Part shown: piece after piece, positions 1 to 10,946 of the stretch
Layout of the letters: each line of letters starts with the position of its first letter
Position numbering within the stretch: the stretch's first letter is position 1
Program-made: the position numbers and the translations under genes
Notes under the pieces: model-generated
Databases searched by the model: none
What the model saw: only the letters and a program-made list of their open reading frames with translations
What the model was told of the DNA's origin: nothing
Assembly: GCF_900112475.1 (NCBI RefSeq)
Contig: NZ_FOLW01000001.1
Location: forward strand, 682,001-746,000
DNA from: Pragia fontium DSM 5563 = ATCC 49100
Lineage (GTDB): Bacteria > Pseudomonadota > Gammaproteobacteria > Enterobacterales > Enterobacteriaceae
Length of the DNA: 64,000 nt
Reading direction: 5' to 3'

Positions 1-307
1 CAGCCGCCCTTATACTTCAAGATATATCGGTTCTCTGGTCGCGGACTTCCACCGTAACCTGCTAAAAGGCGGCATTTACCTTTATCCAAGCACTGCATCA
101 CATCCAAAAGGCAAACTGCGCTTATTGTATGAGTGCAATCCAATGGCCTTCCTGGCAGAACAAGCAGGCGGTCGCGCCAGTGATGGATTCCGACGGATCC
201 TTGATATCATTCCTGAAGAACTCCACCAGCGGATGCCGCTGTTTATCGGTACCGAATCAATGGTAAAAGATGCCGAACGCTTTATGCATAACTATCCGGA
301 TGCGTAA
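1..307 (+). CDS. fbp: Fructose-1,6-bisphosphatase class I, C-terminal part
   Basis: Class I FBPase hydrolyses fructose-1,6-bisphosphate to fructose-6-phosphate, the committed step of gluconeogenesis in the cytoplasm. The gene enters from outside the window; only the last 101 residues are present, reading from base 2. The conserved stretches [20 protein letters not shown] and [19 protein letters not shown], and the C-terminal YPDA, are nearly the same as in E. coli Fbp from memory. The first holds the substrate-contacting Arg and Tyr residues and the second holds the Glu of the metal site. The frame runs uninterrupted to TAA and is followed by a hairpin terminator, so the 3' end looks intact. 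Function is certain; the start lies off the window. Confidence 0.97.
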   Translation, partial: SRPYTSRYIGSLVADFHRNLLKGGIYLYPSTASHPKGKLRLLYECNPMAFLAEQAGGRASDGFRRILDIIPEELHQRMPLFIGTESMVKDAERFMHNYPDA

Positions 308-340
308 CATCTCCCGGGGTTAGTCTCAAAATCATAAATT

Positions 341-367
341 AAGGGCAGATATTTTCTGCCTTTTTTA
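341..367 (+). terminator. Rho-independent terminator of fbp
   Basis: GGCAG and CTGCC arms around an A+T loop are followed by a run of six T. It lies 34 bases after the fbp stop codon and points the same way. Confidence 0.8.
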
Positions 368-497
368 TTGCCTAAACTACAGCGAACATGCGTAAGCTAA
401 CAAAATAAAAACATTAGCAACCAAATTATTTTACATTCAAGATGAAGTAAAATATCGTGACGCTATAAAGATAAGATCGGTAGATAAGAGGGCTTAT

Positions 498-1244
498 ATG
501 CCAGAACATCTTCAGCTGTTAGATTTGGCTATCATCGGTGTTGGTCTGACGTTTGCCTATATTATCTTCGGTATTACTGGATTTGGTACCGCACTGATTG
601 CCAGCCCGCTTTTAGCATTTTTCATTCCCGTCGATAAAATCGTTCCGCTGCTGGCGCTGCTTGACTGTTCTGCTGCCATCACTAATGTTTTAAGAGATCG
701 AAAGAATGCGGTAATCAGTGAAGTAAAACGGCTGGTACCGTTAATGATACTTGGTAGTTTGTTAGGTGCTGCCGTTTTGCTGTATACCAATCCGGATAGC
801 TTGCTTATCTATCTGGCTATATTTGTTATTGCTTATGCGATTTATTCGCTCAGCGGTTTCAAACCAACCGCCCAATACACGACCAAAGCCTCTGTGCCCT
901 TTGGATTTATTGGTGGTATTTTCAGCGCACTCTTTGGCAGCGGTGGTTTTATTTATGCCATTTATTTGTCTGGCCGAATTCCGGATAAAAACAGTATTCG
1001 CGTTACCCAAAGTACCTTAATCGGACTTAGCACGTTTACTCGTATCGTTATCTTCTTTGTCGCCGGTGTTTATAGCGACTGGTCATTCCTAACCATGGCG
1101 CTGGCTTTATTCCCGGCAATGATTCTCGGTGTATTTATTGGCCGTCGGATTACGATTAAGCTGTCCCGAGAAAACTTCCTGAAAATCATCAACGTTGTTA
1201 TTCTACTCTCAGGTATAGCCTTGCTTATTCGGGCACTGGTTTAA
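498..1244 (+). CDS. TSUP family (TauE/SafE) membrane permease
   Basis: A 248-residue integral membrane protein with about seven to eight hydrophobic segments and the two-fold repeated layout of the TauE/SafE (TSUP) family, whose members move sulfite, sulfoacetate or related small anions across the inner membrane. The family hallmark GITGFGTALIASPLL lies near residues 25-39, and its second-half counterpart GGIFSALFGSGGFIYAIYL near 139-157. The ATG follows an AAGAGGG purine stretch at good spacing. It stands alone between the fbp terminator and ppa, and no neighbour hints at the substrate. Family assignment is solid; the transported compound is unknown. I see no E. coli orthologue at this locus. 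Confidence 0.85.
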   Translation: MPEHLQLLDLAIIGVGLTFAYIIFGITGFGTALIASPLLAFFIPVDKIVPLLALLDCSAAITNVLRDRKNAVISEVKRLVPLMILGSLLGAAVLLYTNPDSLLIYLAIFVIAYAIYSLSGFKPTAQYTTKASVPFGFIGGIFSALFGSGGFIYAIYLSGRIPDKNSIRVTQSTLIGLSTFTRIVIFFVAGVYSDWSFLTMALALFPAMILGVFIGRRITIKLSRENFLKIINVVILLSGIALLIRALV

Positions 1245-1336
1245 CCATTACGCCTATCCATCGGTAAATTGATTATTGTTTACATTTTTAAAACATTTAT
1301 AATGGATTCAATTTACAATTATCAGAGATATTGGCC

Positions 1337-1450
1337 ATGAACAATATTATCCACAAAAGCGTTGTGGCATTCATTTTCATATGTGCCTTATCCGGTATCG
1401 GTGGCGTGATTTTAGCCGGTTTGATTATCTATACTCGCTCCGTTTCCTGA
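1337..1450 (+). CDS. Possible 37-residue single-span membrane peptide
   Basis: A short frame starts at ATG 1337 and ends at TGA 1450. After a polar start (MNNIIHKS) comes one hydrophobic stretch of about 24 residues rich in Ile, Val, Ala and Gly, then a short TRSVS tail. This is the composition expected of a single-span inner membrane peptide, not of random non-coding DNA. A weak AGAGA purine motif lies about nine bases upstream. It sits in the 363-base gap between the TSUP permease and ppa. I do not recognise a family, and codon evidence is thin at this length, so it is only a candidate. Confidence 0.4.
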   Translation: MNNIIHKSVVAFIFICALSGIGGVILAGLIIYTRSVS

Positions 1451-1607
1451 GTTCATTTCCCCACTATCGGTAAAACTTTCCGCTGGTTAGCTTTGCCGTA
1501 TCAGCAATAATCTGCGAATTACGTCAAAAATTGAAGATTCATGCCCAGAGTCGGCTATAATAGGCGACAATTCTAACCCAACTTTATTTGATCAAAAGGA
1601 AATAGAG

Positions 1608-2141
1608 ATGAGCCTTAATTTAGTACCGGCAGGTAAAGACCTACCAGAAGATATCTACGTTGTTATTGAAATTCCAGCCAATGCCGACCCAATCAAATAC
1701 GAAGTAGACAAAGAGACCGGTGCTATTTTCGTTGACCGTTTTATGTCAACCGCTATGTTCTATCCATGTAACTATGGCTATATCAACCACACCCTGTCTT
1801 TAGATGGCGACCCGGTTGACGTTTTAGTCCCAACCCCTTATCCGTTAGTACCAGGTTCCGTCATTCGCTGCCGTCCGGTTGGCGTATTAAAAATGACCGA
1901 CGAATCTGGTGAAGATGCGAAGCTGGTGGCGGTTCCTCATACTAAACTAAGTAAAGAATACGACCATATCAAAGACGTCAATGACTTGCCTGAACTGCTA
2001 CGTGCACAAATCACTCACTTCTTTGAACACTACAAAGATTTAGAGAAAGGCAAATGGGTTAAAGTTGACGGTTGGGATAATGCTGCTGCCGCTAAAGCCG
2101 AAATTCTGTCTTCTTTCGAGCGCGCTAAACAAGCAAAATAA
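1608..2141 (+). CDS. ppa: Inorganic pyrophosphatase
   Basis: Family I soluble pyrophosphatase hydrolyses PPi to two phosphates and so pulls biosynthetic reactions such as DNA, RNA and aminoacyl-tRNA synthesis forward. The protein has 177 residues, against 176 in E. coli. The metal-binding signature DGDPVDVLV lies near residues 66-74, with the upstream [18 protein letters not shown] and the FYPCNYGYI segments. The start has a clear AAGGAAATAGAG ribosome binding site. It is a single-gene unit: a strong terminator follows directly. Ppa is essential in E. coli, and nothing is odd here. Confidence 0.98.
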   Translation: MSLNLVPAGKDLPEDIYVVIEIPANADPIKYEVDKETGAIFVDRFMSTAMFYPCNYGYINHTLSLDGDPVDVLVPTPYPLVPGSVIRCRPVGVLKMTDESGEDAKLVAVPHTKLSKEYDHIKDVNDLPELLRAQITHFFEHYKDLEKGKWVKVDGWDNAAAAKAEILSSFERAKQAK

Positions 2142-2154
2142 TTTTGTGGTTCCA

Positions 2155-2190
2155 CAAAAAAGAGCACGTAAATACGTGCTCTTTTCTTTT
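2155..2190. terminator. Terminator after ppa, likely bidirectional
   Basis: Ten-base arms AGAGCACGTA and TACGTGCTCT around two A, preceded by an A-run and followed by TTTCTTTT. It lies between the convergent ppa and ytfP genes and could serve both. Confidence 0.85.
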
Positions 2191-2200
2191 TGGGGTGATC

Positions 2201-2222
2201 ATAGGTCAGATATCTGACCTAT
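2201..2222. repeat. Perfect 22-bp palindrome at the ytfP stop
   Basis: Arms ATAGGTCAGAT and ATCTGACCTAT meet without a loop, so the whole 22 bases equal their own reverse complement. It covers the ytfP stop codon (2219-2221). No T-run follows on either strand and the ppa terminator is separate, so it is not a usual terminator. It could be a protein-binding site or a cruciform, or a chance product. Confidence 0.5.
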
Positions 2223-2566
2223 CCCTCATTTTTTCGATGAACCCAATCGCCGCTGTCAATACGCTTTAAACCTTCAACAGAGTGCAAATAAAGATACATC
2301 CATGCACTGCCATAAGGCGTTTGTACCAGCTCGCGTCGGTAGTCTCGCGTATCGTTCTTCAATTCATCCAATTCTGCCAGAATAGAAGAATCAATCCGAT
2401 AAACTTCACAATCGATTTCACCCTCGCCTTTAATCACCGCTGGATAATGCCCTAAATCATAAAGCTCATAGCCTGAGATACGATACTCCCCAAGCCATTG
2501 GGCATTAGTCATCCAGTGACTGTTTCCCTGCCCCCGACGTAAACTACCATAAACAATAATTCGCAT
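2219..2566 (-). CDS. ytfP: Gamma-glutamylcyclotransferase-like protein YtfP
   Basis: A 115-residue member of the GGCT/BtrG-like fold family. The opening MRIIVYGSLRRGQGNSHWM carries the conserved YGSLRxGxGN loop that forms the small-molecule pocket, and the acidic residue expected for catalysis is in the following strand region (GEGEIDCEVYRID). The cellular substrate of YtfP is not known; relatives act on gamma-glutamyl amines or peptides. The ATG at 2566 is two bases after the tamB stop, so translation is probably coupled to tamB. A TTG two codons earlier is possible. Gene order tamA-tamB-ytfP is the same as in E. coli. Confidence 0.92.
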   Translation of the reverse strand: MRIIVYGSLRRGQGNSHWMTNAQWLGEYRISGYELYDLGHYPAVIKGEGEIDCEVYRIDSSILAELDELKNDTRDYRRELVQTPYGSAWMYLYLHSVEGLKRIDSGDWVHRKNEG

Positions 2567-2568
2567 AA

Positions 2569-5500
2569 TCAAAACTCAAACTGATAGAGCACATCCAGTG
2601 CCTGATCGATGCCAGACACAGCCTCCAGATACAGCCTTGGCATCAGTCTATAACGTAGCGTTAATGTCGCCAGTGAATCAAATATTCCAACGCCATACTT
2701 GACCTGTAAACCCGGCATAATATAACCACTCACAACTACGGAAGAACTGTCACCAACTCCTTGTGTATCCAATGATAAATTTTTGACGCCAAACGCTTCG
2801 CCAATCTGACCAACCAGCTTACCACTTTTCGCTACGCCTAGCCCTACCAACATTGAGGTCATCATATCACTATCACCGCCGCTACTGTCTAGCCCCTGCC
2901 CTCTAAGCAGATAGGAGAGAGCCTGTTGCTGTGACATCGCAGGGTCAGAGAAAATTTCCACCTTAGGCTCACTAGCCAACCCGGTGACCCGAACACCTGC
3001 GGTAACGCTATCTTCTGTCGCATCAGGATTACGAATAGCTTCAAGATTCAACATCGGCTGATCTGGCGGCCCTGCAAATTGAATCATGCCTTTCTTAATG
3101 ACCAGATCTTGTCCATAAGCCCTAAACTGGCCACTTGGAATATTCACCTGACCGTTTAACCCTAAACCTTTCTTATCCTGAACAACTTTGAGATCGCCCT
3201 GTAAACGCGCTTTCAGACCAAATGCCTTAATAGATACATTGTTACCAATGCTCACCACCAAGTTACTATTAATGGCAATAGGTGTGGATTTGGTTTCAAC
3301 CGGGCGCAGATTACGATCCAGCATGACTTCATCAGAAGAAATACCGGTAGCGCTTTCCGGCACCTCTTCAACAGAAATTCTGGCCCACGGAATACCCACC
3401 GAACCATTTAACGTCAATAATTGCGGCGTAGCATCAAAAACAATATCAGGAGAAACATCCAGCATCACTGTCGGAGGCATAGAAATGCGAATTCGGTCGC
3501 CTTTTGCGGTAATTTTGGCCCGCCAGGCATCAATGTGACGCCAGTCAGCATTGCCTCCCAAGGTCAAAGAACCTTTTTCTGTCTGAATTAAACCGTTAAG
3601 TTCGGAGCTAGTCCCGTTAAAGTTAAGCGCCAGACGGCTGTCTTTCACAACTAGCGGCACCCACTGCGTATTCAGCTGCAATTTTTCCAGCGCCAGCGAT
3701 CCGGTTATTCTTGGGCTTTGTGCATTACCACCCAAGCGTAGGTTAGCATTCAGCATACCATCCGCTTTCTCATTCCCCTCCAGAGCAGGCTTCAGCAGCG
3801 CCAACGATATGGCATCAATCTGCACATTGCCGGACAGGTTACGACTCCCCTGCGGATCGCTGACTTGAACATTACCGTTAAAACTACCGTTATTAGCTAT
3901 TTTCATCAGCCAATTAAGCTGCGCCCGATTACCATTCATATTGGCATCCAGCGTGAGTTTGTCTAACGCAATAGGTAGTGCTCGGCCATCAATCATCTGT
4001 GTAACAGCGACGCCATTACCATTAAGAGCCACCTTAGCCTGAGGCAAACCGCCTCCAGCCTTCCAACTGACATCAGCCTTACCAGTGAAGATGCCCTGAG
4101 CCTTGGTTTCCTTACCTAGCATTGGTGCCAACATGGCCAGATCAAACCGATTAAGAACCAGACTCGCCTGACCGCTTGGACCTACTTCAATCGTTTTTGG
4201 TACGCAAAGTTCCGCATTCGGATTACGCCAGCAGTGTGACCCAATACTGATAGTTTGTTGGGCATTGCGATAGTCTAATGCAATATCCCGAGAAATCTGC
4301 CACTCGCCAACTGGGGTATTGAATCGAGTATTGGTGAGTGCCCCTTTCCAACGCTCATGGGTTCGGTCAAAGCTACCGTTTAATGCCAGCTGTCCCGAAA
4401 CCGGTTTACCATTGATATTCAAATTGAGGTGATGCTTACCTTCATTTCCTTCTGCTTCCAGACTCAGCAGGCTGATGTTTAAATCCCCTTGCGTTAAATC
4501 ACTCACTTTTAGTGCCAGCGAGCCTTTCACCTGATTGGCAGAAGTGATATCGCTGTTAAGCACTACTTTCGCGATCTTTAAGTCTTGCCATCCCAAACCA
4601 TTGGCATTTAGGTCAGCTAATAACTGTGGTGACTTGGCGTCGCCCCTCAGTTTAATGGTGCCTTTCGCTACGCCGCTTAACCCCGGCAACATACCGGTTA
4701 ACTTAGGCGCATCAATATTGGCATCCAATATCCATTTATTGGCTAAATTACCCTTAACATCAATCGTATTCGGACCCAAGGCCAGATTCACCCCAGGAAT
4801 AACCCATTGTCCAGAATCATTACCCTTGAGCGCCCCGGTAGCCGATAGCCGATTTTGCTTAACCTGGCCGTTGAGATCGATCTCTGGAACGTTCAACTGC
4901 CAGCTTCCACCGTTTAAGCTTCCTTTGGTGGTCACTTTACCGTTCAACTTAGCGGGCCATTCAGGCCACTGTTTGGCGGTATTAATGCCATCAATAGTTA
5001 ACAGCGAACGCCAACTAATGGCATGGCTCCAATCAACCACACCACTGAGTTCCGCTTTCCCTTGCAAAGCACTGAGGCGTAATCGGGAAAGATTGAACTG
5101 TTGTACGTTGCCTTTCCCATCGACCAATAAGCTGGCAGGAGGAATATCGGTTCCTTCAACCGCAGAACGTAACGACAATGAATAGTCGGTCGCACGACCA
5201 TCCAATTTCAGGCGAGTATCATTCACTCGATAATCACTTTTGCCCGTAAAAGGCCACTGTACCCGCTTGCTCTCCAGCGTCAGCGATAACGGTAATCCTG
5301 CGCTAGCCAAATTAGTTTCAGCCTTTAGCTGAGCGCCAACCGGCCCTGAAGCATTCACATCCAGCGTCAAACGGCCGACCACATCACCAGCCACTAATAA
5401 TTTAACCTTCTCCCCTTTCAAAGAGGGATCGTTTACCGTCGCGTTCAAGGTTAAATTAACCGGCCAGTTCCCGCTTAATGAGGCGTCGCCCGTTAACGCG

Positions 5501-6333
5501 GCAATACCTTCTGGCGCATTAACCTTTAGTGACTGAATCTGAATATGAGAATCTTTGGTGGCTGCCTGTAGCTCCAAACGATTTATCTGGATCGGCGCCG
5601 CGCCAGTTAAACGCAGATCTTCACCAATCAGACTGGGTAAATTGAAATCCATGGGTAAATGGACTTCCGGTAGTGATGCCAACAGCGGTTTATCAAACAA
5701 CGCTGCTAACATTTCCCCGGTCGTTTCTTGTTGGGATGGCTTAGCAACCGGTGGTTGCTGTACCTCGGTGGATTGCGGTAACACCACCAATAGCTGGCGA
5801 ATATTGGTCGGCTGTATATTGATTTCACGCTGCTGCCAACTGGCCGCGGTACGGAATTCATTTAGCGTAATGGCGATATCATCAACGGTGACGTTAACAT
5901 TATTCAGGCGCAGCAGACTCAGCTCAATCGGGTACGGTGTACGAATATCGGTAACCGGCTCAGAAGGTGGCTCTTCTACCACCGCAGACGCAGGAATCTG
6001 GGCGGTATCAATCTTGACATCGACATCCTTAGCCGTCACCGCATTAACGCAAATTTTACCCTCGGGAATACAGGTAAAATTAATCGAAAGATGAAACTCT
6101 TCCACCCCAACATCAATACCTGGCATAGCATAATTTACTTTCGATAGCGTTAAATCACGCCATCCACCTTCAACACGACCAATCTGTAGGCCTGATACTA
6201 CGCGAGGGAGGTTATTAAGCACTAAATGCAGGCCGGTTTGAGTCCCCAACAGCAGCGCCAGTGCGCCCGTTAGCAAAACAATCAGCAGCAGCAGGCCAAT
6301 GATAACGCGCTTTATCCATTTTTTTATCTTCAT
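2569..6333 (-). CDS. tamB: Translocation and assembly module protein TamB
   Basis: A 1254-residue inner-membrane-anchored periplasmic protein that bridges to TamA in the outer membrane. The TamA/TamB complex helps assemble autotransporters and some usher-type barrels, and TamB-like AsmA proteins also carry phospholipids across the periplasm. A signal anchor (about residues 8-30, leucine/isoleucine rich) is followed by a very long beta-rich region and the C-terminal DUF490/TamB domain. The end, [21 protein letters not shown], closes with the aromatic strand typical of TamB. Length is close to the E. coli protein. Its ATG overlaps the tamA stop by four bases (ATGA), so the two are co-translated. 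A large autotransporter client is encoded at 28-35 kb. Confidence 0.97.
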   Translation of the reverse strand: MKIKKWIKRVIIGLLLLIVLLTGALALLLGTQTGLHLVLNNLPRVVSGLQIGRVEGGWRDLTLSKVNYAMPGIDVGVEEFHLSINFTCIPEGKICVNAVTAKDVDVKIDTAQIPASAVVEEPPSEPVTDIRTPYPIELSLLRLNNVNVTVDDIAITLNEFRTAASWQQREINIQPTNIRQLLVVLPQSTEVQQPPVAKPSQQETTGEMLAALFDKPLLASLPEVHLPMDFNLPSLIGEDLRLTGAAPIQINRLELQAATKDSHIQIQSLKVNAPEGIAALTGDASLSGNWPVNLTLNATVNDPSLKGEKVKLLVAGDVVGRLTLDVNASGPVGAQLKAETNLASAGLPLSLTLESKRVQWPFTGKSDYRVNDTRLKLDGRATDYSLSLRSAVEGTDIPPASLLVDGKGNVQQFNLSRLRLSALQGKAELSGVVDWSHAISWRSLLTIDGINTAKQWPEWPAKLNGKVTTKGSLNGGSWQLNVPEIDLNGQVKQNRLSATGALKGNDSGQWVIPGVNLALGPNTIDVKGNLANKWILDANIDAPKLTGMLPGLSGVAKGTIKLRGDAKSPQLLADLNANGLGWQDLKIAKVVLNSDITSANQVKGSLALKVSDLTQGDLNISLLSLEAEGNEGKHHLNLNINGKPVSGQLALNGSFDRTHERWKGALTNTRFNTPVGEWQISRDIALDYRNAQQTISIGSHCWRNPNAELCVPKTIEVGPSGQASLVLNRFDLAMLAPMLGKETKAQGIFTGKADVSWKAGGGLPQAKVALNGNGVAVTQMIDGRALPIALDKLTLDANMNGNRAQLNWLMKIANNGSFNGNVQVSDPQGSRNLSGNVQIDAISLALLKPALEGNEKADGMLNANLRLGGNAQSPRITGSLALEKLQLNTQWVPLVVKDSRLALNFNGTSSELNGLIQTEKGSLTLGGNADWRHIDAWRAKITAKGDRIRISMPPTVMLDVSPDIVFDATPQLLTLNGSVGIPWARISVEEVPESATGISSDEVMLDRNLRPVETKSTPIAINSNLVVSIGNNVSIKAFGLKARLQGDLKVVQDKKGLGLNGQVNIPSGQFRAYGQDLVIKKGMIQFAGPPDQPMLNLEAIRNPDATEDSVTAGVRVTGLASEPKVEIFSDPAMSQQQALSYLLRGQGLDSSGGDSDMMTSMLVGLGVAKSGKLVGQIGEAFGVKNLSLDTQGVGDSSSVVVSGYIMPGLQVKYGVGIFDSLATLTLRYRLMPRLYLEAVSGIDQALDVLYQFEF

Positions 6334-8075
6334 AGCTCTGGCCCTAATCCGATATAAAACTGCATACCGTGCTCATCTTTATCACCAATTGGTGCCGCAA
6401 TATCAAACTTGATCGGTCCAATGGGTGAAGCCCAGCGTACACCAACCCCAGCACCTTTTTTAAAGGTATAATCATCCAGTTTATTAACTGCATCTCCCCC
6501 ATCAGCAAATGCCGCAGCCCACCAATTACCGCTCACATTATATTGATACTCCAGTGAGCCAGTAGCCAGTTTGGATGCCCCTGTCAGTTTGTCATCGCTG
6601 TCTTTGGGTGAAATCGATTTATATTTGTAACCTCGAATGCTACGGTCGCCACCGGCAAAGAAACGCAGTGATGGAGGCACCTTCGTAAATTCGCCGGTCT
6701 CAATCCAGCCAAGGTTTCCTCTGGCAATAAAGCGATGCTTATCCCCCAGAGAGCGAATCCAAACGTTCTGAGCTTGAACAACGGCAAAGTTAACGTCTGA
6801 GCCCCAGGTTGTATCAGAAACATCCAGAGAGTAACTTTGACTATCGCCCCACATTGGCATTAGTCCTCCCCTTTGGCGGGTCCGATTTAGGTTAACGCCA
6901 GGATAGAGCAACATGGTGGTATTGGTGACAGAACCTTGGGTAAAGTTATCCAAACTCCAGCGCAAATTCACTGAACGCTGCCAGCCGCTAGCGGTGTCCC
7001 AATAACGGGCAACGTTAAACGTTCCTGAGCTGGATTGAGTATCGTTGTGGTCTTCGTGTTTATAACCGGATTGTAATAAATAATATTGTTCCAGCGGGCT
7101 TTTTAGCAACGGGATTTTATAGCTGAAATCAAGGCTTTGTTCCGGTGCCGACAGGTTAATACTGGATTCAAAGCTGTGGCCTCGATCGTTTATCCATGGC
7201 TTCTTCCAGTTCGCTTTTACCCGAGGACCAATATCGGTGGAATAACCACCACCAAGTTCAATGGCATTCTGACTTCTTGGCGACAAAACACCTTCCAACG
7301 GCAGTAGTTTATCGCCATAAACACCGTTAAAATCTGGCGAGACAACCACGCTGTTAAACCAGTTGGTTGAGGAAAGTCGACGGTTTAATTCAGACAGTTG
7401 AGCTGAGGTGTAATATTCACCTTCTTTAAAAGGCACCAGATTCTGTAAGTAGTCATCACGAATTTGAGAATGCGCAAACGTCACTTTGCCAAAGCGATAG
7501 CGTTCGCCACTGTCAAAATCGATATCCCAGAACGCCTGATGTAAATCCGCCGCCACGCCTAACTGACTTTTTTCAAGATTGGCATCAAAATAACCCCGAC
7601 GAATAGCCAGCCCGGTCAATGCGCTTTTAAAATTATCATAAGCTCCATGATCGAGAATGGTGCCTTTTGCCGGCACATCGGTTTTTAATAGACTAATATA
7701 TCTTTCATCGTCTTTGCCCTGCCCGGTAATACTGATATGAGTTTCCTCAATACGCACCGGTTCCCCTTTGATAACGGTTGCGGTCAATACCGGCTTTAAA
7801 GCAAAGGCTGGCTGGCTAACATCGAATTGAATCTCTGGATTATAATATCCTTTGGCTCGCAATCCTTTACGGATAGTTTCATCAACCTGTTTGGTAAAAC
7901 GGGGAGTATTAGCAATTTCATTTTCTGGTATTGTTGAGAGCAATGCATGAACATTTTGTTCTAAATCACCACTTAGTCCTTTCACCTCCAGGCTCAAATC
8001 AGCCGTCCGGGCTGATGAAACTACTAACATAAACGGTAGTAGCAAAGGGAACATTCTATATCGTGATCGTGGCAC
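6330..8075 (-). CDS. tamA: Outer membrane assembly factor TamA
   Basis: A 581-residue Omp85-family protein: signal peptide (about residues 1-24), three POTRA domains, then a 16-strand barrel ending in the conserved [12 protein letters not shown] and a final aromatic strand (FYIGLGPEL). The VRGY-like loop motif of Omp85 proteins appears as [11 protein letters not shown]. It pairs with TamB to insert autotransporters into the outer membrane. I chose the GTG at 8075 because an AGGAG motif lies six bases upstream; an ATG six codons later would lack this site and shorten the signal peptide. First gene of the tamA-tamB-ytfP unit, divergent from msrA. Confidence 0.97.
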   Translation of the reverse strand: MPRSRYRMFPLLLPFMLVVSSARTADLSLEVKGLSGDLEQNVHALLSTIPENEIANTPRFTKQVDETIRKGLRAKGYYNPEIQFDVSQPAFALKPVLTATVIKGEPVRIEETHISITGQGKDDERYISLLKTDVPAKGTILDHGAYDNFKSALTGLAIRRGYFDANLEKSQLGVAADLHQAFWDIDFDSGERYRFGKVTFAHSQIRDDYLQNLVPFKEGEYYTSAQLSELNRRLSSTNWFNSVVVSPDFNGVYGDKLLPLEGVLSPRSQNAIELGGGYSTDIGPRVKANWKKPWINDRGHSFESSINLSAPEQSLDFSYKIPLLKSPLEQYYLLQSGYKHEDHNDTQSSSGTFNVARYWDTASGWQRSVNLRWSLDNFTQGSVTNTTMLLYPGVNLNRTRQRGGLMPMWGDSQSYSLDVSDTTWGSDVNFAVVQAQNVWIRSLGDKHRFIARGNLGWIETGEFTKVPPSLRFFAGGDRSIRGYKYKSISPKDSDDKLTGASKLATGSLEYQYNVSGNWWAAAFADGGDAVNKLDDYTFKKGAGVGVRWASPIGPIKFDIAAPIGDKDEHGMQFYIGLGPEL

Positions 8076-8249
8076 GCAGGCTCCTAAAATAATTAGTCCG
8101 ATTTACTTCAATAACTAAGGGTAGATAAAGTTCGGCAATGCTTCATTCTATACCCTATTAACATTTAATTAGCGGTATATTGTCGATAAAGATGCTCATA
8201 GTTACAACATCCTTAACCTTATCTTGACAAAAACATGCGGAGTTCGTTT

Positions 8250-8888
8250 ATGTTGCCCTTTAATATATTAGAGTTTATCTCGCCAGAAAAAACGCTTCCA
8301 GGTCGAGATGAAGCCATGAAAGTCGCCCCGGAACATCTGGTTTTACACTCATCGATGACAAGTATCCCGCCAAATATGGCCACCGCCATTTTTGCAATGG
8401 GTTGTTTTTGGGGCGTTGAGCGTCTCTTTTGGCAGCAGTCCGGTATTTTTAGCACGGCGGTCGGCTATAGCGGAGGTTTTACCCCAAACCCAACCTATCG
8501 GGAAGTGTGTAGTGGACAAACCGGTCATGCGGAAGCAGTCAAAGTGGTATTTGATCCAACCCTCATCAGCTATCCGTCATTGCTAAAACTCTTTTGGGAA
8601 AATCATGACCCGGCTCAGGGCATGCGTCAGGGGAATGACATCGGTAGCCAATATCGCTCAGCAATTTATGCTACCACTCCAGAACAGTTGCAGCAGGCTC
8701 TGGACAGCAAAGCCGCCTTTGAAATCGCCATGACCGATGCTCATGATAAACGCCCGGTAACCACGGAAATCGCCATGGCAAAACCGTTCTACTTTGCGGA
8801 AGATGAGCATCAGCAATATCTGGCAAAACACCCTAACGGCTACTGTAATCTTGGTGGAATTGGAATTTGTCTGCCGCCAAAAAACTAA
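8250..8888 (+). CDS. msrA: Peptide-methionine (S)-S-oxide reductase MsrA
   Basis: Reduces the S-epimer of methionine sulfoxide in proteins and free amino acid, using thioredoxin, and so repairs oxidative damage. The catalytic motif GCFWG carries the nucleophilic Cys at residue 52; the resolving cysteines lie in the C-terminal [14 protein letters not shown] segment. The ATG at 8250 follows GCGGAG at good spacing and gives 212 residues, the E. coli length; an ATG five codons earlier is less well placed. Divergent from tamA, the same arrangement as in E. coli. Confidence 0.96.
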   Translation: MLPFNILEFISPEKTLPGRDEAMKVAPEHLVLHSSMTSIPPNMATAIFAMGCFWGVERLFWQQSGIFSTAVGYSGGFTPNPTYREVCSGQTGHAEAVKVVFDPTLISYPSLLKLFWENHDPAQGMRQGNDIGSQYRSAIYATTPEQLQQALDSKAAFEIAMTDAHDKRPVTTEIAMAKPFYFAEDEHQQYLAKHPNGYCNLGGIGICLPPKN

Positions 8889-9034
8889 AGACAGATGACA
8901 AGATTTAACCAACTGTTATACTAAATCAGTGGTAACGGACTAAAGTACACCGGTTCTTATAGCCCGTTACGCTGTTTTATTCATTCAAAGTATTCAACTT
9001 CAGATCCTATTTCCGGTATAACCGCGGATAAATT

Positions 9035-10399
9035 ATGTTAAACAGTGCATTACTGATTATTTTGTTGATCGCGATAAGTGCGTTCTTCTCTATTGCCGAG
9101 ATCTCTCTCGCCGCCTCACGAAAAATGAGGCTGAAAATGATGGTGGATGAAGGTAACGTCAATGCGGCTCGCGTATTAGAGTTACAAGCAACCCCCGGTA
9201 TTTTCTTTACCGTTGTGCAAATTGGCGTTAACGCCGTTGCCATTCTTGGCGGTATCGTTGGCGATTCTATTTTCTCCCCTTATCTTGCGGCTCTTCTTAG
9301 TCGTTTTATGGAGCCAGCCTTAGCCGAACAACTTGGTTTTATTATCTCTTTCTCTATTGTCACCAGCCTGTTTATCCTGTTGGCAGATCTCACTCCAAAA
9401 CGCATTGGCATGACATCACCGGAAGCAGTTGCCATCCGGATTATCAATCCAATGCGTTTCTGCATTATTTTGTTCCGGCCGCTGGTATGGTTCTTTAATG
9501 GAATGGCCACCTTGATTTGCCGGATATTTAATATCCCAATGGTGCGTAATGACAACATCACTTCTGATGATGTTTATGCCGTTTTTGAGGCCGGTGCGCT
9601 GGCTGGCGTGCTACGCAAACAGGAACATGAGTTAATTGAAAATGTATTCGAACTGGAATCAAGAACCGTTCCTTCTTCGATGACCGCCCGTGAACATGTA
9701 GTGTATTTTGAACTGGATGAACAAGAAGAGCAGATTAAAGACAAAATTGCTAACTATCCCCACTCAAAATTCCTGGTATGTAACGGCTCCATTGACCAAA
9801 TAATTGGTTATGTTGATTCCAAAGATTTGCTGATTCGCGTATTGAGCAATCAAAGTTTAACCCTGAAAGGCGGAGTGCAAATTCACACCCCACTGATCGT
9901 TCCAGACACCCTGACCCTGTCAGAGACGCTGGAGAGCTTTAAAGTGGCTGGTGAAGACTTTGCCGTTATTCTTAATGAATATGCGCTGGTAGTGGGCATT
10001 ATCACCCTGAAAGATGTCATGACCACGCTGATGGGCGATCTCCTTGGTCCAGGGGAAGAAGAACAAATTGTCGCCCGCGATGAACATTCATGGTTGGTTG
10101 ATGGTGCAACGCCAATTGATGATGTTATGCGTTCTCTGTCGATTGATGAATTTCCACAGTCAGAAAACTATGAAACCATCGGCGGCTTTATGATGTTCAT
10201 GCTGCGTAAAATTCCAAAGCGCACTGACTCGGTAAAATTTGCTGGCTACAAATTTGAAGTGGTAGATATTGATAGCTACAAAATAGACCAACTTCTGGTG
10301 ACTCAATTGCATAATAGCTCAGTCATCGCTGCTGAAGAGCTGGCCAAAGAAATAGCTAAAGAGAAGAAAGAGGAAAAAGAGGGCAAGTCAGAGCAGTAA
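9035..10399 (+). CDS. ytfL: CNNM/CorC-type membrane protein YtfL (PaeA)
   Basis: A 454-residue inner membrane protein: N-terminal DUF21/CNNM transmembrane domain (about residues 1-190), a CBS-domain pair (about 205-340) and a C-terminal CorC/HlyC transporter-associated domain (about 350-435). It aligns with E. coli YtfL through nearly its whole length, including SEISLAASRK-like and DITSDDVYAVFEAGALAGVLRK segments. YtfL (PaeA) has been linked to efflux of putrescine and cadaverine in enteric bacteria; that role is family knowledge, not visible in the sequence. The C-terminal tail is Lys/Glu rich. It stands alone downstream of msrA and converges on ytfK. Confidence 0.94.
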   Translation: MLNSALLIILLIAISAFFSIAEISLAASRKMRLKMMVDEGNVNAARVLELQATPGIFFTVVQIGVNAVAILGGIVGDSIFSPYLAALLSRFMEPALAEQLGFIISFSIVTSLFILLADLTPKRIGMTSPEAVAIRIINPMRFCIILFRPLVWFFNGMATLICRIFNIPMVRNDNITSDDVYAVFEAGALAGVLRKQEHELIENVFELESRTVPSSMTAREHVVYFELDEQEEQIKDKIANYPHSKFLVCNGSIDQIIGYVDSKDLLIRVLSNQSLTLKGGVQIHTPLIVPDTLTLSETLESFKVAGEDFAVILNEYALVVGIITLKDVMTTLMGDLLGPGEEEQIVARDEHSWLVDGATPIDDVMRSLSIDEFPQSENYETIGGFMMFMLRKIPKRTDSVKFAGYKFEVVDIDSYKIDQLLVTQLHNSSVIAAEELAKEIAKEKKEEKEGKSEQ

Positions 10400-10430
10400 T
10401 CCCACCTCGCCAAACCTAACGCTAAGCAAC

Positions 10431-10456
10431 AAAATGGCCATCTTATTAGATGGCCA
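10431..10456. terminator. Hairpin between ytfL and ytfK
   Basis: Nine-base arms TGGCCATCT and AGATGGCCA with a four-base loop. A short T-run (ATTTTG) follows only on the minus strand, so it may end ytfK more efficiently than ytfL. Confidence 0.6.
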
Positions 10457-10490
10457 CAGGTTCAATACTTCAATGATTAATTATTCACTT

Positions 10491-10697
10491 TTAAGCAAAT
10501 TGTGCGCGTAACTCCTGAACTTCGCGGTTTACTTCTGACATTACATTAAAGTGAATCTTATCGCCTACCTTTGGAAGCAGAATTTTCCCCATGTCAAACT
10601 CGAAAGCACCAATACCTTTGATGTAAAGTCTGCCACGAAAGAGCGTCTTCACGTATAGCGCAATCCTTTGTGGATTGTAGCTAGGGAAGATTTTCAT
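10491..10697 (-). CDS. ytfK: YtfK (SatS), SpoT-interacting stress regulator
   Basis: A 68-residue protein, exactly the length of E. coli YtfK and alike along its length: [26 protein letters not shown] at the start, GAFEFD.GKIL.PKV.DK in the middle, MSEVNR near the end. Known work on YtfK (SatS) shows that it binds SpoT and tilts it toward (p)ppGpp synthesis in phosphate and fatty acid starvation. The ATG follows a GGAGG ribosome binding site. It is monocistronic, convergent with ytfL, and preceded by 249 bases of A+T-rich DNA that must hold its promoter; I see no clear PHO box there. Confidence 0.93.
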   Translation of the reverse strand: MKIFPSYNPQRIALYVKTLFRGRLYIKGIGAFEFDMGKILLPKVGDKIHFNVMSEVNREVQELRAQFA

Positions 10698-10946
10698 TTC
10701 ACGTCCTCCATTCTTATTTCAGACTAACGCCACGATAGCCCGGCCACTCAAAAAGCGTCTTAGTGGCGCTAGCTATTACATACAGTTAACACTATTTTTG
10801 GGCTGTACACATAGCCTCTTTAATCTTATTTACATAACTTAATGAAATATTAGGAAAGCTATGTCTGCCACTAACTATAGGTTACAACCTTAAATTATTC
10901 GAATAAAAAACCTGTAAATTTTATCATGACAATATTTGTTGCTAAT

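Noticed and set aside
4535-5185. 216-codon open frame on the strand opposite tamB
   Set aside because: It lies wholly within tamB, has no family motifs and mirrors the codon pattern of the real gene.
9007-9243. Minus-strand frame over the start of ytfL
   Set aside because: It is a shadow of the ytfL coding sequence without a start site or similarity.
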